Shown in pieces: positions 33,196 to 41,918 of a DNA stretch of 64,000 bases. The position numbers and the translations under genes were made by a program. Source of the stretch: Owenweeksia sp964619125 (GTDB lineage: Bacteria > Bacteroidota > Bacteroidia > Flavobacteriales > Schleiferiaceae); assembly GCA_964619125.1 (NCBI GenBank), contig CAZUCA010000004.1:19748-83747 (forward strand). Reading direction: 5' to 3'. Position 1 is the first letter of the stretch; each line of letters begins with the position of its first letter. The notes below the pieces were generated by a model. The model saw only the letters and a list, made by a program, of their open reading frames with translations. It was not told the origin of the DNA and ran no database searches.

Positions 33196-36100
33196 CAGTT
33201 CTTCTTCAATTTCATCATGCCGACCTTGCGCAGTACGGCTTTCACAATATCCAAGTGAATGGGTTTGCTAATATAGTCGTCTAATCCATCGGCCAGGAAT
33301 TTTTCCCGGTCTCCTTCCATAGCGTTGGCGGTCATAGCCACGATATATGGCAGTTTGTCGGCAGCAATTTTCTCCCGGATTTGTTTGGTGGCACTTACGC
33401 CATCCAGCTCCGGCATTTGAATATCCATAAATACCACGTCGTAGCGCTGACGTGCTACTGCCTCTACCGCCTCAATGCCATTGCCGACTACATCCACCCG
33501 GTAGCCCATTTTTTCGAGGCTTAATACGGCCAGTTTCTGATTTACGGCATTGTCTTCAGCCAAAAGGATTTCAAGGGGGTAGGTGTCGGCGAGTTTCATT
33601 TTTGCATTTATTTCAGCCTGGCGTTTTGCCTGGTCATCAGCGCTTTTACCCAGGGTGCTAATCAGGGTTTTAAAAAGTAAGCTATGCCTGATGGGTTTCA
33701 TAAAATAAGCGGAGAAGAGTTTGGTTTTCTCTGCCGGCGACAGGTCGGGATAGGCCGAACTGAGGAAGATTACCGGAAGCTTATCCAGGGGCTTGGTTTT
33801 GCGAAGTTGTTGTGTGAGTTGAACCCCATCGAGAACAGGCATTTCAAAATCGATGAGGCAAATGTCGTAATCGTTTTCAAGTGCTTTTTGCAGGCCGGAG
33901 TTGGGGTCGCTTTCAGTTTCGCTTTCAATGCCCCATAACTTCAGCTGTTTTTTAAGGATTTTGAGGTTAGTGAGGTTGTCATCAATAACCAGTGCAGTGC
34001 GGTTTTTCAGGTCGTCCCTATGGGAGGTGTCGAGGGGCGAGTGATGATCCTGCTGAATTACCTTTTGTTGCACGGTAAACATAAAGTCAGAGCCCTTGCC
34101 TGCTTCGCTCTCTACCCAAATTTCGCCCCCCATAAGGTTTACCAGGCGTTTGCATATTGCCAGCCCCAGGCCGGTGCCACCAAACTTTCGGGTAGTGCTG
34201 GAGTCGGCCTGCGAAAAGGCATCAAAAAGCTTGGCTTGCTGATGTTCGTCAATACCAATGCCGGTGTCGCGTACTGAATACTGAATTACCGCCTTGCCAT
34301 CGCGGTAGTGGTCGAGATCGGCACGGATAATAATCTCACCCTCGTTGGTGAACTTTATGGCGTTGCTGAGCAGGTTGATAAGCACCTGCCGGATACGGGT
34401 GATATCACCCTCCATAATGTCAGGCACCTTGGGGTCTATAAAGTAAATGAGTTCAATACCTTTTTCCGTAACGCGGGGTGAGACCAGTTCAATCGCTTCC
34501 TCCACCACCTGGTTGGTTTCATAAGGAAACTCCTCCAGGGTCATATTTCCCGATTCAATTTTGCTGAAATCGAGGATGTCATTGATCACTGACAGGAGGG
34601 TATCGCCACTGAGGCGGATAGTCTGTACGTAATCGAGCTGCTCCTCGCTTAAGCTGGTTTGTAAAAGGAGACTGGTCATACCAATCACCCCATTCATCGG
34701 GGTGCGTATTTCGTGACTCATGGTGGCCAGAAATTCACTTTTGGCCCGCGCCGCTTCTTCAGCAATAGACTTAGCTTTGAGGATTTGCTCCCGGCGCTGG
34801 CGCGCTTCGATCTCGGCGCCCAGGAAACTGGCAATGAGATTCAGCAAATCTTTATCGCGCTGCCCGAATATAAAGCGGAAGGGCTTGGCGTTGAAAAAAG
34901 TAAGGGTGCCATACAGTTGACCTGACACCATCACCGGCGCACAAAGGTAAGCCCGGACCGGGAAGTTTCCGGCTGAGGATAATTTAGCGAGTTCACTTTT
35001 TTTGATATCCTCGATAGCGAGGGCCTTACCCGAATTGATCACAGCAGAGCAATAGGTGCCGTCGAGAGGAAGGGTACGGGTTTTAACCGGCATTTCCTGA
35101 TCAGAGGGGTAGTAGTGCTCGATGTAATATTCATTGAGTTCTGGCCTGGCCTGAGATATGATCCCGAACTTCTGTTTGAAATGGTGGCAGCCTAGTTCCA
35201 GAATTTTCTGCAGCTTCTCCTCAAATTCCAGCTCGTTGTTTACCGATAATTCATAGAGTTTGCGGATGGCCTTTTCGCTGCGTATAAGTTCCTGCTCGGC
35301 ACGGCGCTTATCGGTAACGTCGAGCACAGTCCACACCACTCCTTTGCCAAAATCATAGCCGCCCACTTCCACTATCTTGCGCTTACCTGTTTTCGTGAAA
35401 ATGGGAAAGAGGAATGGCTCGATGTAGTTGCCGCCATTTCTTAGTAAGTCATAATACTGCGCCTTAATTTCCTCTCCATTTTCGCCATAGACCTTTTCAA
35501 ACCACTCATCAAAATAGTGGATATCCTCCACTTCGTAGCCCATGGTTTCGGCGGCTTTCTTATTCATAAATAAGGCGTCTCCTTCTATCAGCACGGCACC
35601 GATGGGAAGGTTCTCCACTACCTCCTTCATGCGGCTTTCGCTTTCCTCAAGTTCCGACTTGGTTTTTTCGAGCTCCTCCACGTACTGTCGCAGCTCTTCT
35701 TCCCGTGAAGTGAGTTCCTCTTCCCTTACCGTCAACTCTTCATTAAGGCTTTGTTCCCGCTCGTAAAGAGCAGCCAGGTTCAGCTCACTTTGCTTGCGTT
35801 CGGTGATGTCCATCAGGGTTCCCACCATCCGGCGTCCGTCATCAGAAGCGGTGACCTTGCCCATAAAGCGCAGCCATATTTCCTCGTTATCCTTGTTGCG
35901 AGCCAGATAGTCGAAAGCGGCGGTGGGTGGGGTATTGGGATTGATAGCGTCACTTATGGCCTTGTCAAAGGTTTTGCGGCCTGCCGGCAACATGTGTTCC
36001 AACCAGAAATGATAGGGATTTTCAATTTCAGGCAGCTCATAGCCATGCAACTCCGCAAAGAGGTTGTTAATGACCACCTCATTGGTCTCCAGGCACCAAT

Positions 36101-37229
36101 CCCACATACCTTGTTTCGAGTGCTCCAGGGCGGTGCTAAGTCGCTCCTTCGACAATTCAATTTCGCGGCGGATGGTGATCTTATCAGTAATATCAATCAA
36201 AAAGCCGGCGGCACCAATTACCCCTTCCTCGTCGTTGAGAATAGGGTTGATATATACTTCTATAATTTTGCCCTGTTTCCTGAACTCATGTTGCAAGGTG
36301 GCCTTCTCACCTGATAGGGCCTTGAGATAAGCATTTTTCCACTTGGCGCGTTTTGGCTCCTTTACCAGCTCCAGCACATTGGTAATATCCTCCTGTGGTG
36401 CATAGCCGTAAATGGCTTCAAAAGTTTTGGCAAAGGGAGTGTTATACTTTTTAAGTACGCCTTCCCGGTCAATAGACCAGATTTCCTGGTGACTGAAATT
36501 CATCAGGGTGTGCAGGCGGGCCTCACTCTCAGCCAGGGCGTGATTTAGCCCATCCAGTTTGCGGAGATTGGTTTGCAGATTAGTACGGCTTTGGGCCAGC
36601 TTGGCGTTCAGGCCCTGTTGGGCATTTAGCGCCCGTTCTTTTTGAAGGTTGTGATGGCGGAGGTTACGGTAAAATGGCTTGAGAAAGAAATAGGTAAACA
36701 AGAGGTACAGGAAAAGCACTACCCCTAAAATCCAGTGGGTTCGGGTTTTGGCCTGGCGGAGATGCTCACTCTGGGCATTTTGCAGTACGAGGTTGCGACG
36801 CGAAGCGATTAGCAGCAGTTCACCGCTCAGGGAGTTGAGTTGATTGACCGTTTTAGTGAAGTCCTCGGTGGTAAGAGCTGCGCATTGCCGGCGGGTTTTA
36901 TCAAAAATTTCATAAAAATGGCTGAGATCGGGTATATTTTCTTCACCTGCATTGCTTATGCCCGGGCCAGGGAGTTCACTACCAAACAGGCTGATGTCAG
37001 CAATATGGCCGCAAAATGTAGCTGTTGACTGGTTCCGTTTCAGATACTCAGCCGAATGCACCAGGGTAGTTTGCAAAAGCTCTTCCTTCTGCATGGTGCG
37101 CTTCATTTCTCCCTGAAGCCGGTCGAGCGCTAGTTGGTCTGACCTGGAGATTACGTAGACCGTAAGGGCCACACCAACGGTAACAACCACGTAAAGGCTG
37201 GTTATCACCTTTATATTTCTGGTGTTCAA
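33195..37229 (-). CDS. hybrid sensor histidine kinase/response regulator with PAS and GAF domains
   Basis: A 1344-residue signalling protein. Membrane helices at about 8-28 and 168-188 enclose a 140-residue periplasmic sensor. A coiled-coil (about 195-240) precedes PAS domains near 240-350, 360-480 and 535-650, the second and third separated by a long Glu-rich coiled coil. A GAF-like domain follows (about 670-800), then HisKA with MSHEIRTPMNGVIGM and phospho-His near 836, an ATPase domain with NLLSNAIKF and FGGTGLGLAI, and two receivers with aspartates near 1123 (DICLIDFEMPVLDG) and 1267 (DVVFMDIQMPELDG). There is no output domain, so it must signal through another regulator or phosphotransfer protein. 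The pabB start overlaps its stop by one base. Confidence 0.95.
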   Translation of the reverse strand: MNTRNIKVITSLYVVVTVGVALTVYVISRSDQLALDRLQGEMKRTMQKEELLQTTLVHSAEYLKRNQSTATFCGHIADISLFGSELPGPGISNAGEENIPDLSHFYEIFDKTRRQCAALTTEDFTKTVNQLNSLSGELLLIASRRNLVLQNAQSEHLRQAKTRTHWILGVVLFLYLLFTYFFLKPFYRNLRHHNLQKERALNAQQGLNAKLAQSRTNLQTNLRKLDGLNHALAESEARLHTLMNFSHQEIWSIDREGVLKKYNTPFAKTFEAIYGYAPQEDITNVLELVKEPKRAKWKNAYLKALSGEKATLQHEFRKQGKIIEVYINPILNDEEGVIGAAGFLIDITDKITIRREIELSKERLSTALEHSKQGMWDWCLETNEVVINNLFAELHGYELPEIENPYHFWLEHMLPAGRKTFDKAISDAINPNTPPTAAFDYLARNKDNEEIWLRFMGKVTASDDGRRMVGTLMDITERKQSELNLAALYEREQSLNEELTVREEELTSREEELRQYVEELEKTKSELEESESRMKEVVENLPIGAVLIEGDALFMNKKAAETMGYEVEDIHYFDEWFEKVYGENGEEIKAQYYDLLRNGGNYIEPFLFPIFTKTGKRKIVEVGGYDFGKGVVWTVLDVTDKRRAEQELIRSEKAIRKLYELSVNNELEFEEKLQKILELGCHHFKQKFGIISQARPELNEYYIEHYYPSDQEMPVKTRTLPLDGTYCSAVINSGKALAIEDIKKSELAKLSSAGNFPVRAYLCAPVMVSGQLYGTLTFFNAKPFRFIFGQRDKDLLNLIASFLGAEIEARQRREQILKAKSIAEEAARAKSEFLATMSHEIRTPMNGVIGMTSLLLQTSLSEEQLDYVQTIRLSGDTLLSVINDILDFSKIESGNMTLEEFPYETNQVVEEAIELVSPRVTEKGIELIYFIDPKVPDIMEGDITRIRQVLINLLSNAIKFTNEGEIIIRADLDHYRDGKAVIQYSVRDTGIGIDEHQQAKLFDAFSQADSSTTRKFGGTGLGLAICKRLVNLMGGEIWVESEAGKGSDFMFTVQQKVIQQDHHSPLDTSHRDDLKNRTALVIDDNLTNLKILKKQLKLWGIESETESDPNSGLQKALENDYDICLIDFEMPVLDGVQLTQQLRKTKPLDKLPVIFLSSAYPDLSPAEKTKLFSAYFMKPIRHSLLFKTLISTLGKSADDQAKRQAEINAKMKLADTYPLEILLAEDNAVNQKLAVLSLEKMGYRVDVVGNGIEAVEAVARQRYDVVFMDIQMPELDGVSATKQIREKIAADKLPYIVAMTANAMEGDREKFLADGLDDYISKPIHLDIVKAVLRKVGMMKLKKN

Positions 37230-37263
37230 GAGAGTAGAGTTTAGGTTTCAATTAGGTTCGGTC

Positions 37264-37296
37264 AATAAAAAAAGGCGACCCACAGGGGTCGCCTCT
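37264..37296 (-). terminator. intrinsic terminator of lpdA
   Basis: A 9-base perfect stem, AGGCGACCC/GGGTCGCCT (37273-37281 with 37286-37294), has a 4-base loop and is followed on the minus strand by a run of seven T. It lies about 30 bases past the lpdA stop and upstream of the hybrid kinase gene. Confidence 0.9.
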
Positions 37297-37323
37297 AATA
37301 TAAAAATTTATAATAAATGCAAA

Positions 37324-38724
37324 TTAAATGTGCAGCGGACGGTTGTCGGTTGCGGCCAGGGCAGCCTCTTTTATCGCTTCTGCATAGGTGGGGTGAGCGT
37401 GGCTCATGCGGGCAATATCCTCAGCGGAAGCGCGGTATTCCATCGCTACCACTGCCTCGGCAATAAGATCAGCGGCCCGGGGACCAATCATATGCATGCC
37501 CAGGATCTCATCCGTCTTTTTGTCGGCAATCACCTTTACAGTGCCTTCAATATCCATGCTGGCACGGGCCCGGCCCAGTGCTTTAAAGGGGAACTGGCCA
37601 CTCTTTATTTCTACGCCTTCCTCTTTGAGTTGCTCCTCGGTTTTGCCCACACTGGCAACTTCAGGCCAGGTGTATACCACCCCGGGAATGAGGTTGTAGT
37701 TGATATGGGGTTTTTCACCGGCAATAATTTCAGCTACCATGGTTCCTTCTTCGCTGGCTTTGTGGGCCAGCATTACGCCCTTTACTACGTCACCAATGGC
37801 ATAAATATGCTTATGCTTGGTTTGTAGCTGCTCATTTACTTCAATGCGGCCACGGTCGTCGGTGTTTATGCCTAGCTTGTCAAGGCCCAGCTTTTCAGTG
37901 TAAGCGCTGCGGCCCACCGCCACCAGGCAGTAGTCACCTTCAAAGCTTACTTCCTTGTTCTTTTTGTCGGTAGCTTTCACTACCACCTTGTCGCCATCGC
38001 GGCTTACCTCGGTTACCTTGTGGCTTAGATTGAATTTAATGCCCAGTTTTTTGAGGCTGCGCATCAGCTCTTTACTCATGGCACCATCAAAGGTGGGGAT
38101 GATGCGATCGAGGTACTCCACAACGGTTACTTCAGCGCCAATGCGGCGATATACACTGCCGAGCTCGAGGCCGATAATGCCGCCACCGATTACAATCAGG
38201 TGCTTGGGAATTTCCCTGAGTTCGAGGGCTTCGGTGCTGCTGATAATGCGCTCCTTGTCGAACTTGGCAAAGGGCAGCTCGGTAGGTTTACTTCCGGTGG
38301 CGATAATGATGTTTTTGGCCTTGATTTTTTCTTCGCCGTCTTCCTTCGCGATTTTCAGCGTGTGCTCATCCTCAAAGGAGCCCCAGCCGGTATACACCTC
38401 AATCTTATTTTTCTTCATGAGGTAGTTGATGCCGTCTACGGTTTGCTCAACCACTCCAGCTTTGCGCTTAATCATCTGACCGAAATCCACCTTAGGGTCT
38501 TTCACCTCAATACCGTGCTCCGCAAAGCTGTGCTGGGCATTGTAAAAGTGCTCGGATGAATCGAGCAGGGCCTTGGAAGGAATACAACCTACATTGAGGC
38601 AGGTGCCTCCCAGGCTGTTGTACTTTTCAATAATGGCGGTTTTCATGCCAAGTTGGGCGCAACGGATAGCAGCTACATAGCCACCAGGTCCTGAGCCGAT
38701 TACGGCTACATCAAATTCGGTCAT
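37324..38724 (-). CDS. lpdA: dihydrolipoyl dehydrogenase (E3 / L-protein)
   Basis: A 466-residue FAD disulfide oxidoreductase that reoxidises dihydrolipoyl groups with NAD+ in the 2-oxoacid dehydrogenase complexes and the glycine cleavage system. The FAD motif VAVIGSGPGGYVAAI is at 7-21, the redox pair GGTCLNVGCIPSK has Cys42 and Cys47, the NAD motif VIGGGIIGLELGSV is near 177, a second FAD motif AIGDVVKG near 311, and the C-terminal catalytic histidine in SHAHPTYAEA near 443. Length is normal. It is monocistronic, with a promoter box 28 bases upstream and a terminator after the stop. Confidence 0.97.
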   Translation of the reverse strand: MTEFDVAVIGSGPGGYVAAIRCAQLGMKTAIIEKYNSLGGTCLNVGCIPSKALLDSSEHFYNAQHSFAEHGIEVKDPKVDFGQMIKRKAGVVEQTVDGINYLMKKNKIEVYTGWGSFEDEHTLKIAKEDGEEKIKAKNIIIATGSKPTELPFAKFDKERIISSTEALELREIPKHLIVIGGGIIGLELGSVYRRIGAEVTVVEYLDRIIPTFDGAMSKELMRSLKKLGIKFNLSHKVTEVSRDGDKVVVKATDKKNKEVSFEGDYCLVAVGRSAYTEKLGLDKLGINTDDRGRIEVNEQLQTKHKHIYAIGDVVKGVMLAHKASEEGTMVAEIIAGEKPHINYNLIPGVVYTWPEVASVGKTEEQLKEEGVEIKSGQFPFKALGRARASMDIEGTVKVIADKKTDEILGMHMIGPRAADLIAEAVVAMEYRASAEDIARMSHAHPTYAEAIKEAALAATDNRPLHI

Positions 38725-38752
38725 CGGAAGTAAAGTATTTTTTAATCCGTTG

Positions 38753-38760
38753 CAAAAGTA
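38753..38760 (-). promoter_or_regulatory. -7 promoter box of lpdA
   Basis: TACTTTTG on the minus strand lies 28 bases before the lpdA ATG, the same spacing as the box ahead of gcvP. No clear TTTG element is seen upstream. Confidence 0.5.
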
Positions 38761-38880
38761 AAAAAGCAGGACGGGCTACCGGCATCTATTTGAAAATTGT
38801 GGCGCGGTCAATTATATGATCAGTAATTCTTTTCATAATCCTTGAGAACAAGGGGGCTGATAATTCCATTTCATAAGCTG

Positions 38881-38888
38881 TATTTTTG
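38881..38888 (+). promoter_or_regulatory. -7 promoter box of prfB, abutting the start codon
   Basis: TATTTTTG ends 4 bases before the prfB ATG at 38893. If this box is used, transcription would start at or within a base or two of the ATG, giving a leaderless mRNA. No strong TTTG element is found 18-21 bases upstream, so the call is tentative. Confidence 0.4.
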
Positions 38889-38892
38889 CGAC

Positions 38893-39993
38893 ATGGTATC
38901 AAGTGAACAGCTACAGGAATTGGACCGGCGCCTCGATGCGCTGAAGGCTTACCTGGACATCGATGAGAAAAAGATCCTGATCATTAACGAGGAGGAAAAA
39001 ACAGCAGCCCCTGAGTTTTGGGATGATCATAAAGCCGCTGAAACGGTGATGAAAAAGATCCGTGGGCTGAAGTTTTGGGTAGAGAATTTTGAGGAAGCCA
39101 TGAGCCAGCGCGAGGAGTTGTCACTGGCCATCGAGTTTCACGAAATGGGGGAAATGTCTGAGGAAGAAGTGGAAAAACTTCATCAAAAGGTGATGGACCT
39201 GATTGAAGACCTCGAGTTCAGGAATATGCTGAGCGGGGAGGAGGATCAGCTAAGTGCGGTGTTGCAGATTACCGCTGGTGCCGGCGGTACTGAAAGCTGC
39301 GACTGGGCCAGTATGCTGATGCGAATGTACCTCCGTTATGCCGAACGCCATGATTTTAAGGTACGCGAATTGAATTACCAGGATGGCGATGTGGCCGGCA
39401 TCAAAACGGTAACCCTCGAGATTGAAGGCGAATTTGCCTTTGGTTATTTGAAGGGGGAAAACGGGGTACACCGCCTGGTGCGCATTTCACCTTTCGACAG
39501 TAATGCCAAACGCCACACATCCTTTGCCTCCGTGTATGTATTTCCGCTGGTTGATGACTCCATCGAAATTGAAGTAAATCAATCTGAAATTGAGTGGGAT
39601 ACCTTCCGTTCGGGTGGTGCCGGCGGGCAGAACGTAAATAAGGTGGAAACCGGAGTGCGCCTCAAGCACAAACCCTCAGGTATTATCATTGAAAATACTG
39701 AAAGTCGTTCTCAGCTTCAGAATAAGGAGAAAGCGATTCAGCTGCTCAAGTCACAACTCTATGAGCTCGAAATGGAAGCAAAGAACGAAGCACGCGCCGA
39801 GATAGAGGCTGGCAAGAAAAAAATTGAATGGGGCTCACAAATTCGCAATTATGTGCTGCACCCCTATAAATTGATAAAGGATGTACGCACCGGCACTGAA
39901 ACCAGTAATGTGGACGATGTGCTTGATGGCAATATTGACGCCTTTATTAAAAGCTACCTGATGAAGGAAGGTCAGGGTGCTGAAACCGAATAA
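38893..39993 (+). CDS. prfB: peptide chain release factor 2
   Basis: A 366-residue class I release factor that recognises UAA and UGA. The stop-codon tripeptide SPF is in RISPFDSNAKRHTSF near 198, and the peptidyl-tRNA hydrolysis motif GGQ is in SGGAGGQNVNKVETGVRL near 241. The N-terminal LKAYLDIDEKK corresponds to the place where many bacteria carry a programmed +1 frameshift (CUU-UGA). Here the codons are CTG GAC and the frame is uninterrupted, so autoregulation by frameshifting is absent. ATG 38893 was chosen over a TTG at 38842 because SSEQLQELDRRLDALK matches the usual RF2 start and the extra residues do not. An ArsC-like gene follows after 23 bases. Confidence 0.97.
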   Translation: MVSSEQLQELDRRLDALKAYLDIDEKKILIINEEEKTAAPEFWDDHKAAETVMKKIRGLKFWVENFEEAMSQREELSLAIEFHEMGEMSEEEVEKLHQKVMDLIEDLEFRNMLSGEEDQLSAVLQITAGAGGTESCDWASMLMRMYLRYAERHDFKVRELNYQDGDVAGIKTVTLEIEGEFAFGYLKGENGVHRLVRISPFDSNAKRHTSFASVYVFPLVDDSIEIEVNQSEIEWDTFRSGGAGGQNVNKVETGVRLKHKPSGIIIENTESRSQLQNKEKAIQLLKSQLYELEMEAKNEARAEIEAGKKKIEWGSQIRNYVLHPYKLIKDVRTGTETSNVDDVLDGNIDAFIKSYLMKEGQGAETE

Positions 39994-40016
39994 GTCATTT
40001 TTTAAGAATCTGAACG

Positions 40017-40355
40017 ATGAAGTATTATCATTATAACCGATGTACCAAAAGCCGCCAGGGACTGGAAGCTCTAAAGCTCGCTGGTCATGACCCCGAGGTG
40101 ATTGAGTATTTTGAGGAGCCACTTAGTGTAGATGAGTTAAGCGGCATAGTTGACAAGCTCGGCATCTCTCCCGAGGAGTTGATTCGCAAAAAGGAACAGA
40201 TCTGGAAGGACGAATGGGCCGATAAGGAACTGACTCATGACGAGTATATCCTCGCTATGATTGAGGAACCCCGTTTAATGGAGCGACCAATTCTGGTGAA
40301 CGGCGATAAGGCCGCCATAGGCCGGCCTACTGAGAAGCTGCTGGAGATCGTGTAG
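40017..40355 (+). CDS. ArsC/Spx-family reductase-like protein
   Basis: A 112-residue thioredoxin-fold protein of the ArsC family. The active-site Cys9 is in YNRCTKSRQGLEAL and the later ERPILVNGDKAAIGRP near 90-105 is the matching C-terminal signature. ArsC proteins reduce arsenate using glutathione or glutaredoxin; Spx relatives are regulators. No arsenic-resistance genes are near, so many chromosomal copies such as this one may serve another thiol-redox task. It lies 23 bases after prfB and is probably co-transcribed. Confidence 0.85.
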   Translation: MKYYHYNRCTKSRQGLEALKLAGHDPEVIEYFEEPLSVDELSGIVDKLGISPEELIRKKEQIWKDEWADKELTHDEYILAMIEEPRLMERPILVNGDKAAIGRPTEKLLEIV

Positions 40356-40379
40356 CAGTAAGCGGTGAATTGGCATGGC

Positions 40380-41897
40380 TCAAAGTTTGAATCTTATGGC
40401 GTGGGTACCCTCGGCGTTGGAAACCAGGGCTATTTGCTCCTGGTAATTACTACCAGGGGTAACGGCAATCACATTAAAGTCGGCCAGTTTTAGCGGCAGC
40501 TCAAACTCACTCTGGCGCCAATCACCGCTTTCTTTGTTAAAGGTCAATAGGGAAGCGCCCTGTTCCGGTTGGTTGGCAATCATTTTATTGGCTGCCAGCA
40601 GGTATATTTCGCTATCACTAGCCAGTATCAGGGGGTTAAGGGGGCGTGCCAGCGCGTTTACATTTTCTTGAGATACAGGTAATTGTGAAGCCCATTTTGG
40701 CTGCAGACCGGCATCAACCGCCAGCAGGTATACCCGCCCTTCGTAAAGGCTGGTAGATCCCATAATATTACTTTCAATCTCTTCTTGAACCAGCAGGAGG
40801 TGACCACCTTCCCCATCGTCAAGTACCCGGCGAATTTTAAGGCTGTTGGTTTCGGCCATTTCCTGGAGTGCCGATTGACTCTGAGAGGAGAGCCCTTCAT
40901 TGCTGCTGCTGAGTTCTACCAGGTTAAAAGCAATAATCTCCTTGTCACTGGCCCGGTGTTTTTGAAGAAAAATGCCCAGCGACTTCTCGTTGGGGGTGAC
41001 GCCAAAAAATGGCAGAGTCTCCATGTCTTTGACGGTGGTGTAGGAGAGGGCCACCAGTAGGTCACCATTGGCGGTAATTTGCATATGCGGCCGCTTAAGC
41101 TTGGCACCTAAACGGGGCTGGTTAAGGGCTAGTGGGAATGTTTTTAAATCGTAATCATCGCTGGCGTCGAGCAGGGCAATAGTACCCCCGGCCATAAATA
41201 GAAAGCTTCCCCCTGAGTCAAGAATGCCATAGCGGGCTGCCGGGCTGATACGGCGGGCCATATCATCATTAATTTCTCCCAGTGAATTAAAGCTGAAGTG
41301 GTTCTTGTGCACCAGTTTTCCTTTCTGGTCAAAAAGCATATAGTAATCCTTCACTTCATAAAGCTCCTTAGGACCTTTGGCAATGGTGTTATAATAGCTT
41401 TCCTGAACCAGAAAGAAATTTCCAGTGCGGTTGCTGTATACCTGCCTGAAACGCTCACCTTCAGCCGCGGTAAAATCCGGGCCTAAATCAGCGGTGGGCC
41501 ACAGGGTGGTGTAGCTCACTAATTTTTGCGGTTCAAAATAGGCGAGGCCCACTCCCTCACTATTCTCATATAGCGAACTTATGCTTTCCTTACCACCGCC
41601 AAAGTGTTTCAAATCGGGCTTTTTCACCTTTTTCTTGAGCTGCTCATCGGGTTTAAGCTCCCTTATTTCAAGGGTTTTTTTATCGACACTCAAATAGGTG
41701 TTTTTGGCAATGGTCATGGGGTAGACTATATCATTGCTGAGGTAGTATTGAGGGACACTATTCCAGATAAAGGCATGGTTTTCACTTTCGGCCGGAATAA
41801 CCGGGTAGCGGTAACGTTTCTTTTCAGAGGGACCGGTTTCCAGTTGCTGACCGAAACATACCCCGGCCATAAGTTGCAGAATGATTAGGTATCGCAT
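40380..41897 (-). CDS. secreted protein of unknown function
   Basis: A 505-residue protein with a signal peptide (residues 1-16, ending CFGQ). The mature part is rich in short beta-strands with repeated turns such as GGSFLFMAGGTIALLDASDD, NGDLLVALSY and GHLLLVQEE, which hint at a propeller fold but do not match a repeat I can name. It follows the M48 peptidase gene by 21 bases, so the two are probably co-transcribed and act together in the envelope. No catalytic motif is seen. Confidence 0.55.
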   Translation of the reverse strand: MRYLIILQLMAGVCFGQQLETGPSEKKRYRYPVIPAESENHAFIWNSVPQYYLSNDIVYPMTIAKNTYLSVDKKTLEIRELKPDEQLKKKVKKPDLKHFGGGKESISSLYENSEGVGLAYFEPQKLVSYTTLWPTADLGPDFTAAEGERFRQVYSNRTGNFFLVQESYYNTIAKGPKELYEVKDYYMLFDQKGKLVHKNHFSFNSLGEINDDMARRISPAARYGILDSGGSFLFMAGGTIALLDASDDYDLKTFPLALNQPRLGAKLKRPHMQITANGDLLVALSYTTVKDMETLPFFGVTPNEKSLGIFLQKHRASDKEIIAFNLVELSSSNEGLSSQSQSALQEMAETNSLKIRRVLDDGEGGHLLLVQEEIESNIMGSTSLYEGRVYLLAVDAGLQPKWASQLPVSQENVNALARPLNPLILASDSEIYLLAANKMIANQPEQGASLLTFNKESGDWRQSEFELPLKLADFNVIAVTPGSNYQEQIALVSNAEGTHAIRFKL

Positions 41898-41918
41898 AGC
41901 GTTAAATTTTGGGGCTGA

